NCBI GenBank assembly: GCA_022457155.1
Contig: JAJGOT010001047.1
Location: 28,854-92,853, forward strand
Direction: 5' to 3'
DNA: 64,000 nt
Origin: Cladopsammia gracilis
Taxonomy: Eukaryota > Cnidaria > Anthozoa > Scleractinia > Dendrophylliidae
Shown here: piece by piece, positions 52,396 to 64,000 of the stretch
Numbering within the stretch: position 1 is the first letter of the stretch
How the letters are laid out: every line of letters starts with the position of its first letter
Position numbers and translations under genes: made by a program
Notes under the pieces: model-generated
What the model was told of the DNA's origin: nothing
Databases searched by the model: none
Seen by the model: the letters and a program-made list of their open reading frames with translations, nothing else

Positions 52396-52558
52396 ATTTG
52401 CACACAAAGAAATTAATTCGTGGGAATTGATTTCTGCTGATTGGGGTGCGTTGGAGATTGGGGAGGTGAAAATTTGTTGTGATGAATTTGAGCAGATTGG
52501 AAAAAGTAATCTGTGGTGGAAACTGGCAGAAGACTTTTTTGAACTTGTGTTGAACTGA
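52388..52558 (+). CDS. 56-aa TIR ORF, composite right end
   Basis: Same product as 13681-13851 (MCEFAHKEIN...ELVLN), starting at the first base of the TIR. Confidence 0.4.
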   Translation: MCEFAHKEINSWELISADWGALEIGEVKICCDEFEQIGKSNLWWKLAEDFFELVLN

Positions 52559-52650
52559 CCAGAAAAAGTTTGTGCTAAAAGTGCAATTTCTCGTTCGGTG
52601 TGTGAAAAATTATCACAAGGGTGGTCCAGAACCCCCATTTCCTAACTACT
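52388..52650 (+). repeat. Right TIR of composite Polinton
   Basis: Same as 13681-13943 with one visible change (gtgcaatttctc for gtggaatttctc). It ends CCTAACTACT followed by gaagactttgag, the same flank as unit A. Confidence 0.92.
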
Positions 52651-55600
52651 GAAGACTTTGAGATCTGGTGTGGTCAAAAGTGAGATTTTGCCAAAACGTG
52701 CTCCACACGGCCCAAAACGAACGTTTTGTGCATTTTTCACAGAAATGCACTGTTTTCGCTTTATGGCGATGATTTGAGGCCAGTACGAGGATCTTGAGAT
52801 CTGGTGTGCTCAAAAGAGAGATTTTGCCAAAACTTGCTCCGCACGGCCCAAAACGTACGTTTTGTGCATTTTTCATAGAAATGCACTGGTTTCGCTTATT
52901 AACGATTATTTGAGGCCAGTGCGACGATTTTGAGATCTGGTGTGCTCAAAAGTGAGATTTTGCCAAAACTTGCTCAGCACGGCCCAAAACGTACGTTTTC
53001 TGCACTTTTCATAGAAATGCACTGTTTTCGCTTTTTGGCGATGATTTGAGGCCAGTACGACGAATTTGAGATCTGGTGAGCTCAAAAGTGAGATTTTGCA
53101 AAAACTTGCTCCGCTTGGCCCTAAACGTACGTTTTGTGCACTTTTCATACAAATGCACTGTTTTCGCTTTTCGGCGATGATTTGAGGCCAGTACGACGAT
53201 TTTGAGATCTGGTGTGCTGAAAAGTGAGATTTTGCCAAAACTTGCTCCGCACGGCCCAAAACGAACGTTTTGTGCATTTTTCATAGAAATGCACTGTTTT
53301 CGCTTTTTGGCGATGATTTGAGGCCAGTACGACGATTTTGAGATCTGGTGTGCTGAAAAGTGAGATTTTGCCAAAATTTGCTCCCCACGGCCCAAAACGT
53401 ACGTTTTGTGCATTTTTCATAGAAATGCACTGTTTTCGCTTTTTCACGATTATTTAAGGCCAGTACGAGGATCTTGAGATCTGGTGTGCTCAAAAGAGAG
53501 ATTTTGCCAAAACTTGCTCTGCACGGCCCCAAACGTACGTTTTGTGCACTGTAGATAGAAATGCACTGTTTTCGCTTTTTGGCGATGATTTGAGGCCAGT
53601 ACGACGATTTTAAGATTTGGTGTGCTCAAAGGTGAGATTTTGCCAAAACTTGCTCCACACTGCCCCAAACGTACGTTTTGTGTACTTTTCATAGAAACGC
53701 ACTGTTTTGGTTTTTTTGTGTTGATTTGAGGCCAGTAAGACGACTTTGAGATCTGGTGTGGTCAAAAGTGAGATTTTGCCAAAACGTGCTCCACACGGCC
53801 CAAAACGAACGTTTTGTGCACTTTTCATAGAAATGCACTGTTTTCGCTTTTTGGCGATGATTTGAGGCCAGTACGACGATTTTGAGATCTGGTGTGCTGA
53901 AAAGTGAGATTTTGCCAAAACTTGCTCCGCACGGCCCAAAACGTACGATCTGTGCATTTTTCATAGAAATGCACTGTTTTCGCTTTTTGACGATTATTTG
54001 AGGCCAGTGCGACGATTTTGAGATCTGGTGTGCTGAAAAGTGAGATTTTGCCAAAACTTGCTCCACACGGCCCAAAACGTACGTTTTGTGCATTTTTCAT
54101 GAAAATGCACTGTTTTCGCTTTTTGGCGATCATTTGAGGCCAGTGCAACGATTTTGAGATCTGGTGAGCTCAAAAGTGAGATTTTGCCAAAACTTGCTCA
54201 GCACGGCCCCAAACGTACGTTTTGTGCACTTTTCATAGAAATGCACTGTTTTCGCTTTTTGGCGATGATTTGAGGTCAGTACGACGATTTTGAGATCTGG
54301 TGTGCTGAAAAGTGAGATTTTGCCAAAACTTGCTCCGCACGGCCCAAAACGAACGTTTTGTCCATTTTTCACAGAAATGCACTGTTTTCGCTTTTTGGCG
54401 ATGATTTGAGGCCAGTACGACGATTTTGAGATCTGGTGTGCTGAAAAGTGAGATTTTGCCAAAACTTGCTCCACACGGCCAAAAACGAACGTTTTGTGCA
54501 TTTTGCATAGAAGTGCACTGTTTTCGCTTTTTGGCGATGATTTGAGGCCAGTACGACGATTTTGAGATCTGGTGTGCTGAAAAGTGAGATTTTGCCAAAA
54601 CTTGCTCCACACGGCCCAAAACGTACGTTTTGTGCATTTTTCATGAAAATGCACTGTTTTCGCTTTTTGGCGATCATTTGAGGCCAGTACAACGATTTTG
54701 AGATCTGGTGAGCTCAAAAGTGAGATTTTGCCAAAACTTGCTCTGCACGGCCCCAAACGTACGTTTTGTGCACTTTTCATAGAAATGCACTGGTTTTGCT
54801 TTTTCGTGATGATTTGAGGACAGAACAACGATTTTGGTATCTGGTGTGCTCAAAAGTGAGAATTTGCCAAAACTTGCTTCGCACGGTCCAAAACGTACGT
54901 TTTGTGTACTTTTCATAGAAATGCACCGTTTTCGCCTTTTGGCGATGATTTGAGGCCAGTACGACGATTTTGAGATCTGGTGACCTCAAAAGTGAAATTT
55001 TGCTAAAACTTGCTCTGCACGGCCCAAAACGAACGTTTTGTGCATTTTTCATAGAAATGCACTGTTTTCGCTTTTTGGCGATGATTTGAGGCCAGTACGA
55101 CGATTTTGAGATCTGGTGTGCTGAAAAGTGAGATTTTGCCAAAACTTGCTCCATGCGGCCCAAAACGTACGTTTTGTGCATTTTTCATAGAAATGCACTG
55201 TTTTCGCTTTTTGGCGATGATTTGAGGCCAGTACGACGATTTTGAGATCTGGTGTGCTGAAAAGTGAGATTTTGCCAAAATTTGCTCCCCACGGCCCAAA
55301 ACGTACGTTTTGTGCATTTTTCATAGAAATGCACTGTTTTCGCTTTTTCACGATTATTTAAGGCCAGTACGAGGATCTTGAGATCTGGTGTGCTCAAAAG
55401 AGAGATTTTGCCAAAACTTGCTCTGCACGGCCCCAAACGTACGTTTTGTGCACTGTAGATAGAAATGCACTGTTTTCGCTTTTTGGCGATGATTTGAGGC
55501 CAGTACGACGATTTTAAGATTTGGTGTGCTCAAAGGTGAGATTTTGCCAAAACTTGCTCCACACTGCCCCAAACGTACGTTTTGTGTACTTTTCATAGAA

Positions 55601-58398
55601 ACGCACTGTTTTGGTTTTTTTGCGTTGATTTGAGGCCAGTAAGACGACTTTGAGATCTGGTGTGGTCAAAAGTGAGATTTTGCCAAAACGTGCTCCACAC
55701 GGCCCAAAACGAACGTTTTGTGCACTTTTCATAGAAATGCACTGTTTTCGCTTTTTGGCGATGATTTGAGGCCAGTACGACGATTTTGAGATCTGGTGTG
55801 CTGAAAAGTGAGATTTTGCCAAAACTTGCTCCGCACGGCCCAAAACGTACGATCTGTGCATTTTTCATAGAAATGCACTGTTTTCGCTTTTTGACGATTA
55901 TTTGAGGCCAGTGCGACGATTTTGAGATCTGGTGTGCTGAAAAGTGAGATTTTGCCAAAACTTGCTCCACACGGCCCAAAACGTACGTTTTGTGCATTTT
56001 TCATGAAAATGCACTGTTTTCGCTTTTTGGCGATCATTTGAGGCCAGTGCAACGATTTTGAGATCTGGTGAGCTCAAAAGTGAGATTTTGCCAAAACTTG
56101 CTCAGCACGGCCCCAAACGTACGTTTTGTGCACTTTTCATAGAAATGCACTGTTTTCGCTTTTTGGCGATGATTTGAGGTCAGTACGACGATTTTGAGAT
56201 CTGGTGTGCTGAAAAGTGAGATTTTGCCAAAACTTGCTCCGCACGGCCCAAAACGAACGTTTTGTCCATTTTTCACAGAAATGCACTGTTTTCGCTTTTT
56301 GGCGATGATTTGAGGCCAGTACGACGATTTTGAGATCTGGTGTGCTGAAAAGTGAGATTTTGCCAAAACTTGCTCCACACGGCCCAAAACGTACGTTTTG
56401 TGCATTTTTCATAGAAATGCACTGTTTTCGCTTTTTGGCGATCATTTGAGGCCAGTACAACGATTTTGAGATCTGGTGAGCTCAAAAGTGAGATTTTGCC
56501 AAAACTTGCTCTGCACGGCCCCAAACGTACGTTTTGTGCACTTTTCATAGAAATGCACTGGTTTTGCTTTTTCGTGATGATTTGAGGACAGAACAACGAT
56601 TTTGGTATCTGGTGTGCTCAAAAGTGAGAATTTGCCAAAACTTGCTTCGCACGGTCCAAAACGTACGTTTTGTGTACTTTTCATAGAAATGCACCGTTTT
56701 CGCCTTTTGGCGATGATTTGAGGCCAGTACGACGATTTTGAGATCTGGTGACCTCAAAAGTGAAATTTTGCTAAAACTTGCTCTGCACGGCCCAAAACGA
56801 ACGTTTTGTGCATTTTTCATAGAAATGCACTGTTTTCGCTTTTTGGCGATGATTTGAGGCCAGTACGACGATTTTGAGATCTGGTGTGCTGAAAAGTGAG
56901 ATTTTGCCAAAACTTGCTCCATGCGGCCCAAAACGTACGTTTTGTGCATTTTTCATAGAAATGCACTGTTTTCGCTTTTTGGCGATGATTTGAGGCCAGT
57001 ACGACGATTTTGAGATCTGGTGTGCTGAAAAGTGAGATTTTGCCAAAATTTGCTCCCCACGGCCCAAAACGTACGTTTTGTGCATTTTTCATAGAAATGC
57101 ACTGTTTTCGCTTTTTCACGATTATTTAAGGCCAGTACGAGGATCTTGAGATCTGGTGTGCTCAAAAGAGAGATTTTGCCAAAACTTGCTCTGCACGGCC
57201 CCAAACGTACGTTTTGTGCACTTTTCATAGAAATGCACTGGTTTTGCTTTTTCGTGATGATTTGAGGACAGAACAACGATTTTGGTATCTGGTGTGCTCA
57301 AAAGTGAGAATTTGCCAAAACTTGCTTCGCACGGTCCAAAACGTACGTTTTGTGTACTTTTCATAGAAATGCACCGTTTTCGCCTTTTGGCGATGATTTG
57401 AGGCCAGTACGACGATTTTGAGATCTGGTGACCTCAAAAGTGAAATTTTGCTAAAACTTGCTCCGCACGGCCCAAAACGAACGTTTTGTGCATTTTTCAT
57501 AGAAATGCACTGTTTTCGCTTTTTGGCGATGATTTGAGGCCAGTACGACGATTTTGAGATCTGGTGTGCTGAAAAGTGAGATTTTGCCAAAACTTGCTCC
57601 ATGCGGCCCAAAACGTACGTTTTGTGCATTTTTCATGAAAATGCACTGTTCGCTTTTTGGCGATCATTTGAGGCCAGTACAATGATTTTGAGATCTGGTG
57701 AGCTCAAAAGTGAGATTTTGCCAAAACTTGCTCTGCACGGCCCCAAACGTACGTTTTGTGCTCTTTTCATAGAAATGCACTGGTTTTGCTTTTTCGTGAT
57801 GATTTGAGGACAGAACGACGATTTTGGTATCTGGTGTGCTCAAAAGTGAGAATTTGCCAAAACTTGCTTCGCACGGTCCAAAACGTACGTTTTGTGTACT
57901 TTTCATAGAAATGCACCGTTTTCGCCTTTTGGCGATGATTTGAGGCCAGTACGACGATTTTAAGATCTGGTGACCTCAAAAGTGAAATTTTGCTAAAACT
58001 TGCTCCGCATGGCCCCATACTTACGTTTTGTGCACTTTTCATAGAAATGCACTGTTTTCGCTTTTCGGCGATGATTTGAGGCCAGTACGACGATTTTGAG
58101 ATCTGGTGTGCTGAAAAGTGAGATTTTGCCGAAATTTGCTCCGTACGGCCCCATACGTGCGTTTTGTGCACTTTTCATAGAAAAGCACTGTTTTCGCTTT
58201 TTGGGGATGATTTGAGACCAGAACGACGATATTGGGATCTGGTGTGCTCAAAAGTGAGATTTTGCTAAAACTTGCTCGGCATGGCCCCAAACGTGCGTTT
58301 TGTGCACTTTTTGTAGAAATGCACTGTTTTTGCTTTTTTGGCGATGATTTGAGGTCAATACGACGATTTTGAGATCTGGTGTGCTCAAAAGTGAGATT
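52651..58398. repeat. 136-bp satellite with higher-order structure, ~42 monomers
   Basis: Long blocks recur at fixed offsets: about 53,145-54,600 recurs 1,904 bp (14 monomers) downstream, about 54,674-55,180 recurs 1,768 bp (13 monomers) downstream, and about 56,545-56,680 recurs 680 bp (5 monomers) downstream. These multiples of 136 show repeated unequal exchange. Monomers with the variant agtaagacgactttgagatctgg at about 53,735 and 55,640 match both Polinton flanks joined, an empty-site equivalent. It ends at gtgagatt where the DIRS starts. Confidence 0.95.
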
Positions 58399-58581
58399 CT
58401 ATTTCGTCACCATTGCCACAGAGATTGCATCACCCATGCGCACGTCAGCGCTTATCGCTTTGCGCCGTCGGTAAGCAGCAAAAACTTTTACTAAATGAAA
58501 TTTGGAAAATGTTCTTTCGCACCTCGTTCCAATTCGCTTCAATAGCATTACCTGAAAGAAAGAATATTCGACAACAGGAAT

Positions 58582-59603
58582 ATGAGCGCTGACGACAAGG
58601 GAAAAACAGATTCCAGTGCAAACTCCGCCAGGATCGAGGAGGAAAACAGCTCGACCGACATGGCGGGAGTTTTGCAAGGCTTACAAAGCTCACTCACACA
58701 ACTTTTCGAGGCTTCGAAAGCCCAAACCAAAGCTTTTAATAGCCTCAGAGAGGATATTATTCTGCAACCCGATCCACAAGAAGACGAGGAAGAGGATATA
58801 GCTGGACCCTCCAATTTACTCGACTTAACCGCGGCCACAAATCAACTGCTCGACTCGAGCAACGGCCAAAGTCCAAAGTCCTCTCCTTCCACTTCGCACT
58901 CTGACTCAGAGCCAAACAACGACCTTCTCAACAGCCTGACTCAGGCGCTATTATCAAACCACAAAAAATCCTCTGACATTGAGGGAAAATTGCCACTCTT
59001 GTTGACAATATTCTGACTGGAGAACTGTCACAAGACTCAGTGAAGGAGAGAGGCGAGAAGTATCCGCCGCCTGCAAATTGCAAATATCTCACCCCAACCT
59101 TGGTGAACGAAGAAATCTGGGACCTACTGACTAGAAAGAACAGATCAGTAGATCTTGCTTTCCAACGTGTGCAGGAACCGATCATTCATGATTTATCCTC
59201 GCTCACAATAGTAGCCGACCGGCTATTCAAAGATATTCAGAGTTGCAAGACTGTGAACGCACGGGAAACCCTAACACACGTGATGGACAGTAGTGCGCTC
59301 TTTGGACATGCTAACTGGAAGCTTAACATGAAACGCAGAGAACTCATTAAGCCAGATCTTAATCCACCTTACACTAGATTGTGTAAAGAGGAAATAAAGC
59401 CGTCAACAAACTTGTTTGGCGATGACCTGTCCAAACACCTTAAAGAAATGTCCGAAGTAAAACGAGCCGGACAACAAATGCAAAACGTGACCAGTGGGTC
59501 AAACTATTTGGCTAAAGCCTCGTCTTTCAAGGCTCCACGGTCTAAACCTTATGACCGACCACAAAATGCTCGTTTCAGTGCCTTCAAACGCCGTCTTTTT
59601 TAG
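58582..59603 (+). pseudogene. DIRS gag-like protein, copy 2 (two frameshifts)
   Basis: It shares the break near 58,983 with unit A. In addition one C is missing near 59,595, which throws the end of gag into the RT frame and stops it at TAG 59601-59603, so the Arg-rich C-terminal tail is lost. Confidence 0.7.
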
Positions 59604-61769
59604 GAATGGCCGAGCCTCCACTCAGACAAAGGCGAACAATCACAATAACTCAACCAAGACACACTAGAACAACAGGTAAGGGAAACAGTTCCCACCAGAC
59701 TGGTGACCAGTAGTATTAATTTAGAGGACCTGCACCGAAGGGTTGAACTTTTTAGAGCAGGTCAGGTGAAATACCATTTAGCATTTTGGGAATCATTGAC
59801 TAATGACCCAGTTATTTTGGATGCCATAAAGCATCATTATATAGGGTTTGAGGGTGACTACCCGACACAGAAGGTCAGGCCTAACAAAATTCATTTCTCA
59901 CTAGCTGAAATCACTATTATTGATGCAGAAATTGCTAAATTTGTGAATAAAGAAATTCTTACACTGGCCGTCTATACACCTGATGGGTTTATTTCAAATA
60001 TTTTCATTCGCCCAAAAAAGGATGGTACTTACAGGATGATCCTTAATTTGAAGCCACTTAATGAATTTGTCGATTACCACCATTTCAAAAAGGACACATT
60101 CCATACCGTCCTCAAACTTATCCGACCTGGATGCTTTATGGCATCTGTAGATCTCAAAGATGCCTACTACTCCATTCCCATAGCAAAGGAGGACAGGAAA
60201 TTCCTCATGTTTGAATGGAAAGGGAAATACTACCAATTTACATGTCTATATAATGGCTTGACATCTACCCCAAGGATTTTCACTAAAATCCTCAAGCCAG
60301 TTTATGCCCGTTTAAATTCTATTGGGCATACATGTATGGGGCATATTGACGACTCCTTACTCCTTGGTCAGAGTTTTAACTCTTGCCAAGCAAATGTGGT
60401 GGATACTGTTAATCTTTTTACCGACCTTGGCTTCACTATCCACCCTGTGAAGTCTGTGCTTCAACCCTAGCAAAAAATAGATTTTCTGGGTTTTGTACTG
60501 GATAGTCTGACCATGACAGTAACCCTCACGGAGGCTAAAGCCATGAAGGTCAGATCTGCTTGTGAAAGTTTGCTCCTTCACAGGACAGTCCCCATCCGTA
60601 CTGTCGCTCAGGTCGTAGGCTTCCTTGTATCTAGCTTTCCAGCAGTGGAATTTGCTGAAATGCACTATAGACATTTGGAACATGACAAAATTTGTGAACT
60701 CCGTGAAAACAAGGGAAACTTTGATTCCACTATGACCCTGTCTTCCCATTCTCGGACAGAATTGATCTGGTGGGTGAATAATGTCCTTACAGCATCTAAA
60801 GCCATCAGCCATGGCAAGCCTGATCGTATTCTCACTACTGATGCCTCAACCCTGGGTTGGGGAGCACTCTGTGGAAATATCTCCACTGGGGGCCCTTGGA
60901 GTCTTGAGGAACAAAACAACCACATAAACTATCTTGAAATGAAAGCTGTACTATTGTGCTTGAAATCCCTTTGTGGTACTTTCAGTGAGAAACACATACT
61001 TGTTCAGTCTGATAACACCACTACTGTGGCATACATTAATGCAATGGGGGGTATTAAATCAATGCCATGCAACGATATGGCCACCAGCATATGGGAATGG
61101 TGTATAAACCGCAACATCTGGCTCAGTGCCACCCATATCCCTGGGTCTGAAAACATTCAAGCTGACAAGGAATCTAGAGCACTCAGGGTATCTACAGAAT
61201 GGTCCTTGTCTCAGAGGGTTTTTAATGTTATACAGGAGCGCTGGGGCAAGTTTGACATTGACTTGTTTGCCTCTAGACTCAACTTTAAAGTCCCTAAATA
61301 TGTCTCATGGAGACCTGACCCTGGGGCACAGTTTATTAATGCTTTTTTCATGGACTGGAAAGATGATTACTTTTATGCCTTTCCCCCTTTCAGCCTCATT
61401 GCCAACTGCCTACAGAAGATCGAACAAGACCAATCCTCAGGTCTCCTAATTGTTCCGCTCTGGACAACACAACCATGGTTCACGCTTCTACTGAACCTCC
61501 TAACGGACCATTCTCTATTACTTCCCCAGTCGGACACTCTTCTAGTCCAACCCCACTGCAATGCAGTTCACCCTCTCAGCCAACGGTTGCAATTAATGGC
61601 TTGCAAAGTATCAGGGAATCTTTCAACCAGAGAGCTATTTCGAGCAAAGCTACCAATATCATCTTGCAGTCCTAGTCAACTGGTACTCAGAAACAATACA
61701 CCCCTTATATCAAGAAGTGGCATGAGTTTTGTTCTAAACGGGGCGTTAATTCATACAACCCACCTCTAA
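59604..61769 (+). pseudogene. DIRS reverse transcriptase-RNase H, copy 2 (in-frame TAG)
   Basis: Same TAG (60468-60470). Private substitutions include S to Y just before motif B (CLYNGLTSTPRIF), R to N in KPVYARLRSI, I to L after the GHIDDSLL box and E to K in QERWGEFD. The RNase H Asp/Glu set is unchanged. Confidence 0.9.
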
Positions 61770-62575
61770 ATATGGTGCTGGACTTCTTAGTCAGTTTGCA
61801 CGAACAAGGATTATCATACACAACTATAAACACTGCAAGAAGTGCTCTATCTGCTGTCATTCTTTCTAATGACAATGTGAACATCGGGAGCCATCCCATC
61901 GTCTCCCGATTCATGAAAGGCATCTATAAGAACAATCCACTTGTACCACGGTACCGTACTACATGGGATGTAAACCCAGTCCTTTCTTACTTGTCATCAT
62001 TACCCAAGCCAACTGAATCAAGTTTAAAGTCCTTGACACTAAAACTGACAATGTTAATTGCACTTGTCTCCGCACAAAGAGGACAAAGCATACACCTACT
62101 AGACACCCAGTTTATGAAAGAAGGGCCTACATTCTTTGAATTTGCTTTGCCAGAGCACATAAAACAAAGTAGACTAGGATACAAGCTGCCTTCAGTGCTT
62201 TTACAAGCCTGCCCTGCAGATCAATCTCTTTGTGTTTTTACTCACATGAAAGACTATCTCCGGAAAACACAACCATTGAGAGGTACTGAAACAAAACGTT
62301 TTCTTAGCCACGTGAAACCGCATCACCCTGCCTCAAAAGATACCATATCAAGGTGGATTCGTTACGTAATGGCAGATGCTGGTATTGATGTTAGCACCTT
62401 CAAACCTCACAGTACAAGGGCAGCAGCAGTATCAAAAGCTAAAAATGCATCTGTTCTAATCAAGGAAATTATGGATACTGCTGGTTGGTCTTCACAAAGG
62501 ACATTTGATCGATTTTACAACAAGCCCTTCCAAAGGAATGATGGCTTTGCCACATCGGTCATAACCATTGACTAG
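61475..62575 (+). pseudogene. DIRS tyrosine recombinase, copy 2 (in-frame TAG)
   Basis: TAG at 61673-61675, as in unit A. Arg (SAQRGQS), His-Arg (PHSTRAA) and Tyr (DRFYNKPF) are retained; neighbours of the HxxR box changed (S to P before it, A to V after it). Confidence 0.9.
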
Positions 62576-63171
62576 CTAGAATTGCACTTAAAACCCTGAC
62601 TGTTGGGTGCAGACATTTATTAACATGTTGCATATTCATTGTTTGGCTCAAATGCCTACATATGTTACCTTTGTTCCTATTGAACACAACTAGGTCTTGT
62701 TGTATAAATTTACCTCATGATTAAATTCCAGTCTGTTAAACATGGTATTTTTTCTCATGTGAATGTCTGGCTTTGAAATCTCATGGGATCCCTGTGGCAG
62801 TGGTGATGAAATAGAATTGAGAAATTAAACGAGACTTACCTGTAAGTTGAAGTTTGATTGGAATTCTATGAGTCACCAACTGCAACAAGGGATGACATGC
62901 CCACCCAGGGTTACATTCTACCCCTCCCTACAGGTGTTAATTTTTAACACCTTGCTCCCTGACACAACAGTTATACATCAGTCATAGCATAAGAACCTAT
63001 GGAGATGATTTTGTACATTTATACGTTTTCGGATGACATTCACATTCGAGCTTTAAAAACTGACGTGCGCATGCGTGATGCAATCTCATGTGATCCGTTG
63101 TTGCAGTTGGTGACTCATAGAATTCCAATCAAACTTCAACTTACAGGTAAGTCTCGTTTAATTTCTCAATT

Positions 63172-64000
63172 TTGCCAAAACTTGCTTCGCACGGCCCCAA
63201 ACATGCATTTTGTGCACGTTTCATAGAAATGCACTGTTTTTGCTTTTTGGCGATGATTTGAGGCCAGTACGACGATTTTGAGATCTGGTGTGCTCAAAAG
63301 TGAGATTTTGCCAAAACGTGCGTTTTGTGCACTTTTCATAGAAATGCACTGTTTTCCAGATTTGGCGATGATTTGAGGCAGGTACGACGATTTTCATATC
63401 TGGTGTGCTCAAAAGTGAGATCTTGCCAAAAGATGCTCCGCACAGCACAAAACGTACGTTTTGTCCACTTTTTATAGAAATGCCACTGATTTCGAGATTT
63501 TGTGGTGATCTGAGGCAAGAACGACGATTTTCAGATCTGGTGTGCTCCAAAGTCAGGTTTTGCAAAAACTTGCTCCGAACGGCCCCAAACGTGCGTTTGG
63601 TGCACTTTTCATTGATATCGCTATCTTTTCCAGATTTGGCGATGATGTGAGGCCAGTACGAAGATTTTGAGATCTCGTGTGCGGAAAAGTGAGATTTCGA
63701 CAAAAGTTGCTCCGCACGGCCCCAAACGTGCGTTTTGTGCACTTTTCATAGAAATCACGCTGTTTTCTCGATTTGGCGTAGATTTCAGAGCAGCACAACG
63801 ATTTTGAGATCTGGTGTGCTTAAAAAGTGAGATTTAGCCAAAACTTGCCCCCGCACGGCACCAAACGTGGGATTTGTGCACTTTTCATGGAAATGCCACT
63901 CTTTTCGCTTGGCGATGATTTGAGGACAGTACGACGATTTCGAGATCTGATGAGCTCAAATGTGAGATTTTGCCAAAACATGCTCAGCACGGCCACAAAC
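63172..64000. repeat. 136-bp satellite, diverged edge, runs off the window
   Basis: It resumes at ttgccaaaacttgcttcg and follows 20,933 onward with few differences. It continues past the window end. Confidence 0.93.

Larger units (their letters stand above)
30949..52650 (+). mobile_element. Composite Polinton (full-length-type left part joined to a second partial element)
   Basis: 21,702 bp with TIRs at 30949-31211 and 52388-52650 and the same flanks as the first element. The left part runs through fibre 2 into two SSB-like genes, a HTH gene and PolB. At 45,996 PolB stops within a codon run and the sequence continues as position 7287 of the first element (MCP 5' end, antisense), then repeats core, penton, proline-rich, ATPase and fibres. 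It ends with the same internal deletion (52,116) and right TIR as the first element. Shared bases at the joint are cttcttttgc. A recombination product, not a natural gene order. Confidence 0.9.
58399..63171 (+). mobile_element. DIRS-type retrotransposon, unit B copy
   Basis: Same element, same insertion point (gtgagATT / ATTttgcc) and same disabling lesions as 16159-20932, with extra private changes. The ICR is at about 62,792-62,901 and the right arm at about 63,061-63,171. One visible base change (gctacccc to tctacccc, near 62,917) lies between the ICR and the right end. Confidence 0.93.
28038..64000 (+). repeat. Unit B of the tandem segmental duplication (cut by window end)
   Basis: This copy follows unit A in the same order and orientation. 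It is longer because it contains the composite Polinton (about +10.4 kb), about 26 extra 136-bp monomers at 52,651-58,398 and a longer microsatellite. Single-base differences from unit A are sparse and scattered, which suggests a recent duplication. The window ends in the third satellite block, so the 466-bp array of this unit is not seen. Confidence 0.9.

Overview
The window is eukaryotic, almost certainly from a marine invertebrate genome. A cnidarian is the best guess, because the C2H2-like host gene family, the Polinton gene set and the DIRS-type retroelement all look cnidarian, but this is inference. Nearly all of it is repetitive or mobile DNA, arranged as two tandem copies of one large segment. 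Unit A is 1-28,037. Unit B starts at 28,038, where the sequence restarts exactly as at position 1, and runs to the window end at 64,000, cut off before its own end.

Layout of unit A. (1) 1-2,265: AT-rich flank, a pentanucleotide microsatellite and a degraded nuclear-protein / zinc-finger-like gene. (2) 2,266-2,663: about three monomers of a 136-bp satellite. (3) 2,664-13,943: a Polinton/Maverick (adintovirus-like) element with 263-bp terminal inverted repeats, inserted inside a satellite monomer; its DNA polymerase region is deleted. (4) 13,944-16,158: about 16 satellite monomers. (5) 16,159-20,932: a DIRS-type tyrosine-recombinase retrotransposon inserted in another monomer. (6) 20,933-22,122: about nine diverged monomers. 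(7) 22,123-27,420: about 11 copies of an unrelated 465/466-bp tandem repeat. (8) 27,421-28,037: non-coding DNA.

Unit B repeats this order with three large differences. The microsatellite has been largely replaced by a TCATA variant. The satellite right of the Polinton has grown to about 42 monomers with higher-order periods. The Polinton (30,949-52,650) is a 21.7-kb composite: a nearly full-length element keeping two SSB-like genes, a HTH gene and the 5' two thirds of PolB, joined at 45,996 to a second, partial Polinton (MCP start through right TIR).

Polinton gene order: coiled-coil SEA protein(-), integrase(-), zinc-ribbon/PLA2(-), adenain-like protease(-), pX-like membrane/minor capsid protein(-), major capsid protein(-), basic core protein(+), penton(-), proline-rich protein(-), FtsK/HerA packaging ATPase(+), two fibre genes(+), two paralogous acidic-tail proteins(+), HTH protein(-), PolB(+). 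Together these would cover integration (integrase, TIRs), protein-primed replication (PolB), capsid assembly and maturation (MCP, penton, protease, ATPase), membrane breach (PLA2) and receptor binding (fibres with phage-like repeats plus a lectin-like head). Several genes carry the same frameshifts or stops in all copies, so this lineage was already defective before it was duplicated. It is best described as a fossil virus-like element amplified passively inside satellite DNA.

No tRNA, rRNA, CRISPR array or prokaryotic feature was seen.
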